Assembly: GCA_039029395.1 (NCBI GenBank) | Contig: JBCCGG010000054.1 | Span: forward strand, 1 to 38,795 | Source of the DNA: JBCCGG01 sp039029395 | GTDB taxonomy: Bacteria > Pseudomonadota > Alphaproteobacteria > Kiloniellales > JAKSDN01 | DNA: 38,795 bases | Direction: 5' to 3' | Shown here: one piece after another, positions 24,152 through 31,178 of the stretch | Position numbering within the stretch: the first letter of the stretch is position 1 | Layout: each line of letters begins with the position of its first letter | The notes under the pieces: generated by a model | Told to the model about the DNA's origin: nothing | The model's database searches: none | Seen by the model: the letters and a program-made list of their open reading frames with translations, nothing else | Program-made: the position numbers and the translations under genes

Positions 24152-24168
24152 GATGCCCGGAGGCAGAC

Positions 24169-25203
24169 ATGGGCGGCACGGCCGGCGCAGCGCCCACATC
24201 GATCGGCTTTCTGCTGATCCCGCGCTTCAACATGATGGCGCTGGTCGCGACCATCGAGCCGCTTCGGGTCGCCAACTACGTCGCGACCCGGCCGCTCTAC
24301 CGTTGGGACTACCTCTCACCCGACGGCGCCGAGGTCACCGCGAGCAACGGCATGGTGCAGGCGACCCAGGCGCTCGAAGCCAACAAGCCGAGTTGGGATT
24401 GGGTCTTCTTCTGCGGCAGCTGGCAGAGCGAGCACTACGACAACCCGAAGCTGTTCGCTTGGCTGCGCCGGCTCGACCGCCGGGGCGTCACCCTGGGCGC
24501 CATGGACAACGGTGCTTACGTGCTGGCCCGGGCCAAGCTTTTGGCCGGCCACCGGGCGACGGTTCATTGGCACGGCCTGGGCGCCTTCGCCGAGCAGTAC
24601 CCGGCGACCGCGGCCGCCGACCAGCTCTACGTCATCGACCGCAAGCGCATGACGATCGCCGGCGGCACGGCCGGGCTCGATCTCATGCTGGCGCTGATCG
24701 AGCGCGACCACGGCCAGCAACTCGCGCTCGAGGTCGCAGATCAGATCCTGCACACGCCGCGCGACGGCGAGCGGCGCCAGCGCCAAACCCTGGGCGGCAA
24801 GCAGAAGACACTGCACCCGATTGTACGCAAGGCGGTCGAGCTGATGGAGGATAATCTGGAGGAGCCGCTTGCGGTACCGGATCTGGCGGCCCGGCTCGAG
24901 GTCTCCCAGCGCAAGCTGGAGCGGCTCTTCAAGAGCTTCATGGGCTGCTCGGTGATCGCGCTTTATCAGGCGATCCGCCTGCAAAATGCCCGAGTGCTCT
25001 TGACCAATACCAAGCTTTCGGTGCGCCAGGTTTCGGTCGCCTGCGGCTTCGCCAGCCTGTCTTACTTTTCCAAGTGCTTCGCCGCCCACTTCGGCAAGAA
25101 GCCGCGCGACTACCGGGAAGCCTGGCCCGAGCCGGACCCCGCGCCGCTGTGGCCCGGCACGCTCTTTGCCATGGTCGAGGCCAACAAGATCACCGAGACT
25201 TGA
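24169..25203 (+). CDS. GlxA-family AraC-type regulator of carnitine catabolism (CdhR-like)
   Basis: The 344-residue protein joins an N-terminal DJ-1/PfpI-like ligand domain (about 10-190: IGFLLIPRFNMMALVATIEPLRVAN as the opening strand region, LGAMDNGAYVLARAKLL, AGGTAGLDLMLALIERDHG) to a C-terminal pair of AraC helix-turn-helices (about 225-325: LAARLEVSQRKLERLFKSFMGCS, VACGFASLSYFSKCFAAHFGKKPRDYR). This layout is shared by CdhR and GbdR, which activate carnitine and glycine betaine catabolism. Ribosome site GGAGG precedes the ATG at 24169. It converges on, and overlaps by 14 bp, the carnitine-dehydrogenase-like gene. Inferred to control the caiD and acyl-CoA dehydrogenase operons. Confidence 0.88.
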   Translation: MGGTAGAAPTSIGFLLIPRFNMMALVATIEPLRVANYVATRPLYRWDYLSPDGAEVTASNGMVQATQALEANKPSWDWVFFCGSWQSEHYDNPKLFAWLRRLDRRGVTLGAMDNGAYVLARAKLLAGHRATVHWHGLGAFAEQYPATAAADQLYVIDRKRMTIAGGTAGLDLMLALIERDHGQQLALEVADQILHTPRDGERRQRQTLGGKQKTLHPIVRKAVELMEDNLEEPLAVPDLAARLEVSQRKLERLFKSFMGCSVIALYQAIRLQNARVLLTNTKLSVRQVSVACGFASLSYFSKCFAAHFGKKPRDYREAWPEPDPAPLWPGTLFAMVEANKITET

Positions 25204-26122
25204 GCACCGCGACGATCGCCGCGTCCCGCGCGGCGGCGAGCGCCTCGAAGCCCTCGCCGGCCGAGGCGCGGTCGCAGCCGTCGACCATGCGGTCGCGCAG
25301 CTCTTGGGTCAGCTCGGGCGCTTCCAGGCGGGTCCAAGGCAGCTTCAGGGCCGGGCCGAAGTGGTCCAGGTTGTGGGCCATGCCGCCCTCGCCGCTGGCC
25401 ACGTGAAAAGCCATGCAGGGCCCAAGCACGGCCCAACGCGGCCCCGGCCCTTGCACGATCGCCTGATCGATTTGTTCGACCGTGGCCTCGCCATTGGCGA
25501 CCATGTGCAAGGCCTCGCGCCACAGGGCCTCCTGCAGGCGGGTCGCAACGAAGCCGGGCAGCTCGCGCTCCATCACCAGGGGCGACTTGCCGGTCAGCCG
25601 ATAGAAGCGTGCAACCCAGTCCACGGTCTCCGGTGCGGTCTTACCGCCGCCGACAACCTCGACCAAGGGCAATAGGTAGGGCGGATTGAAGGGATGGCCG
25701 ACAACGGTTCGCTCCGGCGTCGGGCAGTCCGCTTGAATGTCGCTCATGGGCAGGCCCGAGGTGCTGGACGCGATCACCACGCCCTCGGGCACCAGCACGC
25801 CGAGCTCCCGGTAGAGCGCCTGCTTGAGGGTCAGGCTTTCGGGCACGCTCTCCTGAACGAAATCGGCATGCGAGACGGCAGCGGCCAGGTCGGTCGTGCA
25901 AGTCAGCCGATCGCGCGAGGCGCCTTCGGCCAGGCCGAGCGCTTCCAGGCTGATCCAGGCGGTGTCGATCAGGGCGCGTAGGGCCGGCTCCTCGGCGGCA
26001 TCGTGCAGATAGGTCGTGACGTCGTATCCGCGCGCCAAGAAGTGCGCCGACCAACCGCCGCCGATCGGCCCCGCGCCGATGTTGACGATCCGACGAACCG
26101 CCCGAGGCTCCTTTCGTGCCAT
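25190..26122 (-). CDS. L-carnitine dehydrogenase-like 3-hydroxyacyl dehydrogenase
   Basis: NAD-dependent dehydrogenase of 310 residues in the 3-hydroxyacyl-CoA dehydrogenase fold. It has the Rossmann motif GAGPIGGGWSAHFLARGYDV, QESVPESLTLKQALYREL, the catalytic-type SSTSGLPMSDIQ and HPFNPPYLLPLVEVVGG, and a C-terminal dimer domain with PGFVATRLQEALWREALHMV. These motifs match L-carnitine 3-dehydrogenase very well, which oxidises carnitine to 3-dehydrocarnitine. The natural substrate here could instead be carnitinyl-CoA, since the partner genes make CoA thioesters. It follows caiD by 13 bp in one minus-strand operon. The usual partner for 3-dehydrocarnitine cleavage is not in the window. Confidence 0.85.
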   Translation of the reverse strand: MARKEPRAVRRIVNIGAGPIGGGWSAHFLARGYDVTTYLHDAAEEPALRALIDTAWISLEALGLAEGASRDRLTCTTDLAAAVSHADFVQESVPESLTLKQALYRELGVLVPEGVVIASSTSGLPMSDIQADCPTPERTVVGHPFNPPYLLPLVEVVGGGKTAPETVDWVARFYRLTGKSPLVMERELPGFVATRLQEALWREALHMVANGEATVEQIDQAIVQGPGPRWAVLGPCMAFHVASGEGGMAHNLDHFGPALKLPWTRLEAPELTQELRDRMVDGCDRASAGEGFEALAAARDAAIVAVLKSR

Positions 26123-26135
26123 GTCTTCAGCTCCT

Positions 26136-26939
26136 CTAGCGGCCCTTGAAGACCGGGTCGCGCTTTTCCACGAAGGCGTTGACGCCTTCCTGGGCGTCCT
26201 CCGACTTTAGCATCGCCCGGTAGGTTGGCAGATCGCCCGTGCGCATGGTGCGAAAGGCGCCTTCGACGCTTTCGGCTTCGATCGTGCGCAACACCTCCTT
26301 GACAGTCTGCAACGCAAGCGGTGCCGAGCCGGCCAGACGGTCGGCCCAGTCCCGCGCCGTCGCCATCAGCTGATCGGCCGGCACGACCCTGTTGACCAAG
26401 CCGTGATGGGCCGCCTCGGCCGCCGTCATGCGCCGGCCCAAAAGCAGCATCTCCATGGCGATGTTGTAAGGGATACGCCGGGGTAGGCGTTGCAAGGCGC
26501 CGGCGTCGGGCACGATACCGAGCGGCAGCTCAGGCAGGGCAAATTCCACATGCTCGGCGGCGACGATCAGGTCGCAGGCGAGCGCCAGCTCCAATCCGCC
26601 ACCGATCGCCAGACCGTTGAGCGCCGCGATGACCGGTTTGTTGAGATCCCACATCTCCGTGATGCCGGCGAAGCCGCCCAGGCTGGCGTCCTCGCCCTCC
26701 CACCACTCGTCGAGTTGGATGTCGCCGGCATTGAGTGCTTTTAGATCCCAGCCGGCCGAGAAGATTTTCTCGCCGCCGGCGGTCAGCACCCCGACCCAGA
26801 GCTCCGGATCGTCGCGCAGGGTCGCGAAGGCTTCGCCGAGCCGGCGGCTGGTCGGCGTATCGATCGCGTTGACTTTAGGCCGGTCCAAGATGATCTCGAG
26901 CACCCGGCCGCGCCGGACGATTTGAACCGCTTGGCTCAT
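26136..26939 (-). CDS. caiD: CaiD-like carnitinyl-CoA dehydratase (crotonase family)
   Basis: Crotonase-fold enzyme of 267 residues, interconverting carnitinyl-CoA and crotonobetainyl-CoA by family inference. It closely follows CaiD: LEIILDRPKVNAID, GEKIFSAGWDLKALN (oxyanion hole), ITEMWDLNKPVIAALNGLAIGGGLELALACDLIVAA, FALPELPLGIVPDAGALQRLP (catalytic Glu in LPE/ELPLG region) and the tail EKRDPVFKGR. The start has GGGAAGGG six bases before the ATG. It opens a minus-strand operon with the carnitine-dehydrogenase-like gene and diverges from the acyl-CoA dehydrogenase gene across a symmetric operator. Confidence 0.85.
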   Translation of the reverse strand: MSQAVQIVRRGRVLEIILDRPKVNAIDTPTSRRLGEAFATLRDDPELWVGVLTAGGEKIFSAGWDLKALNAGDIQLDEWWEGEDASLGGFAGITEMWDLNKPVIAALNGLAIGGGLELALACDLIVAAEHVEFALPELPLGIVPDAGALQRLPRRIPYNIAMEMLLLGRRMTAAEAAHHGLVNRVVPADQLMATARDWADRLAGSAPLALQTVKEVLRTIEAESVEGAFRTMRTGDLPTYRAMLKSEDAQEGVNAFVEKRDPVFKGR

Positions 26940-27002
26940 GATGGTCCCTTCCCTGTTCTACCGGCCTATCCTTAGGTGCGGTACGGGGGCCGGACTTATC
27001 GC

Positions 27003-27072
27003 TTTTCGACAGGAAGCGCAGTTATTCGACATGCACCATGAGCTGTCGCATAAATTTTGTTCCTGTCGAAAA
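27003..27072. promoter_or_regulatory. Mirror-symmetric four-half-site operator, carnitine locus
   Basis: TTCGACA occurs at 27005-27011 and 27025-27031 (20 bp apart). The complement appears as TGTCGCA at 27044-27050 and TGTCGAA at 27064-27070 (also 20 bp apart). All four are symmetric about 27037.5. The outermost copies extend to a perfect 13-bp inverted repeat, TTTTCGACAGGAA and TTCCTGTCGAAAA. Two-turn spacing of direct half-sites is typical of AraC-family activators; each pair would face one of the two divergent operons. Confidence 0.75.
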
Positions 27073-27136
27073 TATTCGAACCACATTTCCCGTTACGCCG
27101 ATCATGGCGGCAGGTGCAAGCTGACGAGGTGGCGAG

Positions 27137-28297
27137 ATGGATTTTCAGCCGAGCGACGAGCAACGCATGTTGGTGGACTCCCTGCGCGCTTTCGTGACGC
27201 GCGAGCTCAGGCCGCACGAGGAGCTGGTCGAAAAGAACGACAGCGTGCCCGAGGAGCTTGGCCGTGAGATCGTGCGCAAGGCGCTCGAGCTGGGCTTCTT
27301 CGCGGCCAACATGCCCGAGGAAGTTGGCGGCGGCGGCCTGAGCTACACCAGTCTGGCCCTGATGGAGATGGAGTTCGGCAAAACGAGCTTCGCGCTCCAG
27401 ACCTTCGTCGGACGGCCGTCGGAGATCCTCCTGGCCTGCCAGGGCGATCAGGTGGAGCGCTATTTGAAGCCTTGCGTGCGCGGCGAAAAGCACGAGCTCT
27501 TCGCGCTGACCGAGCCGGGCGCCGGCTCGGACATCCTCTCCATGACCACCCGCGCGCGCCAAGACGGCGGCGATTACGTGATCGACGGCGCCAAGCACTT
27601 CATCTCGAGCCAATGCCCGCCTGACTTCGCGATCGTATTCGCGGTCACCGGCCTCGAGCAGACCGAGCGCGGGGAGCGCAAGCGGGTTACCGCCTTCTTG
27701 GTCGACCGGGAGGCGCCCGGCTTCGATCTAAGGCGCGGCCCGCGCTGCACCAGCCATCGGGGCTACCACACCTATCAGCTCAGCTTCGACGGCTGCCGGG
27801 TGCCGGCCGGGCAGATTCTCGGTGCCGAGGGCGAGGGCCTGGAGCTGGCCAACAAGTGGCTGCACATGGGCCGGGTCTGGGTCGGCGCCGGCTGCTGCGG
27901 GCGGGCCGCGCGGCTTTTGGACCTGGCGACCGAATGGGCGGCAACGCGCAAGCAGTTCGGCCAGGCGATCGGGAAATTCCAAGGCACCGGATTCAAGCTG
28001 GCCGACATGGCGACCGAGCTGCGCGCCGCCGAGCTTTTGGTGATGAATGCCGCCTGGAAGGCCGAGCAAGGCACCATGACCACGGAGGACGCCGCCATGG
28101 CCAAGCTCTTCGCCTCGGAGATGGTCGGCCGAGCCGCCGATCACACGGTGCAGATCTATGGCGGCATGGGATTGATGGAGGAGCTGCCGGTCGAGCGCCT
28201 GTGGCGCGACTCCCGGCTTGAGCGCATCTGGGACGGCACCTCGGAGATCCAACGCCACATCATCGCCCGCTCCCTGCTGCGCCCCTTGGGCGCATGA
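27137..28297 (+). CDS. Acyl-CoA dehydrogenase, CaiA-like
   Basis: FAD-dependent dehydrogenase of 386 residues. It has the family motifs FALTEPGAGSDILSM (flavin-binding), GAKHFISSQ, RVWVGAGCCGRAARLLDLATEWAATRKQFGQ as the C-terminal helix region, and VQIYGGMGLMEELPVERLWRD with the tail IWDGTSEIQRHIIAR. The catalytic base in many relatives is the Glu of the GT motif (IxEGT); here the residue is Asp (IWDGT). The product could desaturate gamma-butyrobetainyl-CoA or reduce crotonobetainyl-CoA, by context. The ATG has a GAGGTGG site. Its TGA overlaps the ligase ATG (ATGA), so the two are translationally coupled. Confidence 0.9.
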   Translation: MDFQPSDEQRMLVDSLRAFVTRELRPHEELVEKNDSVPEELGREIVRKALELGFFAANMPEEVGGGGLSYTSLALMEMEFGKTSFALQTFVGRPSEILLACQGDQVERYLKPCVRGEKHELFALTEPGAGSDILSMTTRARQDGGDYVIDGAKHFISSQCPPDFAIVFAVTGLEQTERGERKRVTAFLVDREAPGFDLRRGPRCTSHRGYHTYQLSFDGCRVPAGQILGAEGEGLELANKWLHMGRVWVGAGCCGRAARLLDLATEWAATRKQFGQAIGKFQGTGFKLADMATELRAAELLVMNAAWKAEQGTMTTEDAAMAKLFASEMVGRAADHTVQIYGGMGLMEELPVERLWRDSRLERIWDGTSEIQRHIIARSLLRPLGA

Positions 28298-30363
28298 CCC
28301 GGCAAGCCAATCTGAAGCGCCTGCTGGCGCCCAAGTGCGTCGCCTTCATCGGCGGCGACGACGCGGCGATCGCGGCTGGGCAGTGCGCCAGGATGGGCTT
28401 CGCCGGGCCAATCTGGGGCGTCAATCCAAAGCGCGCGGACCTGGGCGGCCAGCCCTGCTTCGCCAGCCTCGCCGATCTGCCGGCGGTGCCCGACGCGGTG
28501 TTCCTGGCGGTGCCGCGCCAAGCCGCAATCGAGACGGTCGCCGCCTTGCGGGATCTCGGCTGCGGCGGCGTGGTCTGCTTCACCGCCGGCTTCGGCGAGC
28601 TGGGCGCGGAGGGCGCCGCGCTGGAGCGCGACCTGGTAACAGCGGCGGGTGAGATGGCCCTTGTCGGGCCCAACTGCTACGGCCTGCTGAACTTCGTCCA
28701 GGGCGCGGCGCTCTGGCCCTTCGGCTTCGGCGGCGGCCGGGTCGAACGGGGCATCGCGCTGATCACCCAGAGCGGCATGCTCGGCTCCAATCTGACGATG
28801 AACCGGCGCCAAGCCCCCCTCGCCTACGTCATCTCCGCCGGTAACCAGGCCATGCTCGGCATCGAGGACTATCTGGAGGTCCTGGCCGACGATCCCACGG
28901 TCGACGCCATCGGCCTGCACATCGAAGGCCTACGCGATGTGCAGCGCTTCTCCGAAGCAGCCTTGAAAGCAGTCCAAGCGGGCCGACCGATCGTGGTCCT
29001 GAAATCCGGCAGCTCAGAGATCGGCCGGCGTCTGACGGTCAGCCACACGGGCTCGCTTTCGGGTCGGGACGAGGTCTATCAGGCCCTGTTCGACCGATTG
29101 GGGATCATTCGGGTCAACTCCCCAGCCCAGCTTCTGGAAACCCTCAAGCTGCTCGCGATTGCCGGCGTGCCGCGGGGCCGGCGCCTGATGGGTTTCACCG
29201 CTTCGGGCGGCGACTGCACCTTTCTGGCCGATCACGCAGAGCGGCTCGGCCTCGATTTCCCCGCCCCGGCAAGCGAGGTCGCCCAACACCTGCCCGAGAT
29301 CGCGACGCTCTCCAACCCCCTCGACTACACCACGGTGCTGTGGGGTCAGGGCGAGAAGTTGGCCGGGCTGTTCGACGCCGCCTTCGCCCGCGGCATCGAC
29401 GGTGCGCTCTTGGTGCAGGACTATCCCCACCCGGACCTGGGCTTCGGCAAGGAGTACTACCTAGCCGACGCCAAGGCCTTCATGGCAGCTACAAAGCGCG
29501 CCGGACTGCCCGCCGCCGTGGTCAGCGGCCTGCCGGAGAACATGGACCGTGAAACCCGGCGGATGATCGCAGAAGGCCGCGTGGCGCCCTTGCAAGGGCT
29601 TTCGGAAGCGATGACCGCCTTTGCCGGCGCCGCCGCCCACGGGGCGCGCCGCGCCGAGATCGCGGACAATCCACCGGCCCCGCTCTTGACTTTGACGGCG
29701 CTGTCGGAAGCGGCGGAGGATTTCAACGAGTGCCAAGGCAAAGCCCTGCTCAAGGCGGCCGGACTCGCGGTCCCCGAGGGGCGCCTGACGAACGCGGCGG
29801 GCGCGCCGACGGCGGCTGCCAAGCTGGGCTTTCCGGTGGCGCTCAAAGGCCTAGGCATTGCTCACAAGAGCGAAGCCGGCGCCGTGCGCCTCGGTTTGAC
29901 GAGCGCCCAAGAGGTCGCTGAGGCGGCGGCCCAGATGCCCGGCGAAAGTTTGCTGGTGGAGCGCATGGTTGAAGGCGCCGTCGCCGAGCTTCTGGTCAGT
30001 ATCCGTCGAGAGCCGGGCTTCGGCCTGGTCCTCGTGCTGGCCAGCGGCGGCGTGCTGGTGGAGCTTGTCGGCGATGCGCGCACGCTACTCTTGCCGACCG
30101 ACCGAGCAGACGTCGAGGCCGCGCTCGACTCTCTCAAGGTGTCTCGGCTGATTGCCGGTCACCGGGGTCAGCGGCCTGGCGACCGGTCAGCGATCGTCGA
30201 TGCGGTGCTCAAGCTCTGCGCCTTCGCTGAAGCCAACAAGGATCGCTTGGAAGAGCTGGAGGTCAACCCGCTGATGGTTTTGCCCGACGGCGCCGTGGCG
30301 GCCGACGTGCTGCTGCGCATGACCCCGTCAGCGGATCATGCCGTAGAGTCCGGCCAGCAGTAG
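28294..30363 (+). CDS. ADP-forming acyl-CoA synthetase (acetate--CoA ligase family), alpha-beta fusion
   Basis: The 689-residue product joins a CoA-binding domain (residues about 5-130, KRLLAPKCVAFIGGDD), ligase/succinyl-CoA-synthetase-like domains (about 140-440, with ALITQSGMLGSN and SHTGSLSGRDEVYQALF, where the His is the likely phosphohistidine), and a C-terminal ATP-grasp domain (about 475-680, VALKGLGIAHKSEAGAVRLGL, LEELEVNPLMVLPDG). It makes acyl-CoA with ATP to ADP and phosphate. In this locus it may activate gamma-butyrobetaine, crotonobetaine or carnitine in place of the AMP-forming CaiC/CoA-transferase CaiB. It overlaps the acyl-CoA dehydrogenase by four bases and the convergent permease by 36 bp. 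Confidence 0.87.
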   Translation: MTRQANLKRLLAPKCVAFIGGDDAAIAAGQCARMGFAGPIWGVNPKRADLGGQPCFASLADLPAVPDAVFLAVPRQAAIETVAALRDLGCGGVVCFTAGFGELGAEGAALERDLVTAAGEMALVGPNCYGLLNFVQGAALWPFGFGGGRVERGIALITQSGMLGSNLTMNRRQAPLAYVISAGNQAMLGIEDYLEVLADDPTVDAIGLHIEGLRDVQRFSEAALKAVQAGRPIVVLKSGSSEIGRRLTVSHTGSLSGRDEVYQALFDRLGIIRVNSPAQLLETLKLLAIAGVPRGRRLMGFTASGGDCTFLADHAERLGLDFPAPASEVAQHLPEIATLSNPLDYTTVLWGQGEKLAGLFDAAFARGIDGALLVQDYPHPDLGFGKEYYLADAKAFMAATKRAGLPAAVVSGLPENMDRETRRMIAEGRVAPLQGLSEAMTAFAGAAAHGARRAEIADNPPAPLLTLTALSEAAEDFNECQGKALLKAAGLAVPEGRLTNAAGAPTAAAKLGFPVALKGLGIAHKSEAGAVRLGLTSAQEVAEAAAQMPGESLLVERMVEGAVAELLVSIRREPGFGLVLVLASGGVLVELVGDARTLLLPTDRADVEAALDSLKVSRLIAGHRGQRPGDRSAIVDAVLKLCAFAEANKDRLEELEVNPLMVLPDGAVAADVLLRMTPSADHAVESGQQ

Positions 30364-31047
30364 GATGCCGAGCGCGACCTGGCGGTAAAGGCGTTCGCTC
30401 GATTGGCGGAACAGGCGGCTGCCGATCCAGGTGGTGAGCAGAAAGACCGGCAGCAGCATTCCAGCCTGGCCAGCGACCTGCCAAGTGATCAGACCTTTTG
30501 CGATCATTAGGAGGATCAGCGTCGCCAGGGTGATCGCGAAGTAGCCGGTAAAGTTCGCCCGGTTGGTCGCGGCGGAATCCCGGCTCGACAGCAGATACAT
30601 CATGACCGGCGGATTGCCGAGGCTGGTCAAGGCCATCAAGAGCCCCGAGACCGCCCCGACAGCGGCGCTCACCAGCGGCGGCTTTCGGCCCTGGTAGCGC
30701 CAACCGGTCATTAGTGCGAGCGCGGAGAGCGTCACCAAAAGCGCGACGCCGAACTGCAGGCTGGCGGTTTCCAAGGAGACCAAGAGCCAGCTGCCAAACG
30801 GCATGGCCGCGGCCGCCGCAAGGCCCATCAGGCCGATCGTGCGCCACTGTATCTTCTTGTGGACGGACGGCAGCAATTGCGCCGTGGCGATGATCTCGAT
30901 CAGAATGATGATCCCGACCGTCTGGACCGGCCCGAAAATGTGCACGAAAAAGGGTGCCATCAGCATGCCCGAGCCGACCCCGGCAAAGCCTCGCATCAGA
31001 CCCGCGCCGGCGGCGATGGCGAAGGCAAGCAGAAGCTCCGGGCTCAT
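30328..31047 (-). CDS. TauE/SafE (TSUP) family membrane transporter
   Basis: The 239-residue integral membrane protein has about seven or eight hydrophobic segments, with the repeated TSUP half-motif seen as GAGLMRGFAGVGSGMLMAPFFVHIFGP and later VSGLLMALTSLGNPPVMMYLLS. TSUP proteins export or import sulfite, sulfoacetate or other small organosulfur or carboxylate anions; the substrate is not readable. The ATG at 31047 is preferred; the upstream in-frame residues (from 31122) look non-coding. It overlaps the 3' end of the convergent CoA ligase by 36 bp. Its place next to the carnitine genes is not proof of a shared role. Confidence 0.85.
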   Translation of the reverse strand: MSPELLLAFAIAAGAGLMRGFAGVGSGMLMAPFFVHIFGPVQTVGIIILIEIIATAQLLPSVHKKIQWRTIGLMGLAAAAAMPFGSWLLVSLETASLQFGVALLVTLSALALMTGWRYQGRKPPLVSAAVGAVSGLLMALTSLGNPPVMMYLLSSRDSAATNRANFTGYFAITLATLILLMIAKGLITWQVAGQAGMLLPVFLLTTWIGSRLFRQSSERLYRQVALGILLLAGLYGMIR

Positions 31048-31178
31048 GGGCGCGCTCGATCCGTGGCAATGGTCCCTGGAAAGGCCATGGCTGACAATGA
31101 CCCGCTGAGACCCCTCGCCCAAGGGCCAGTTGCGACGGAAAGACCGTGCCAGGATTGACCGTCAGTTCGAATCGAAGG

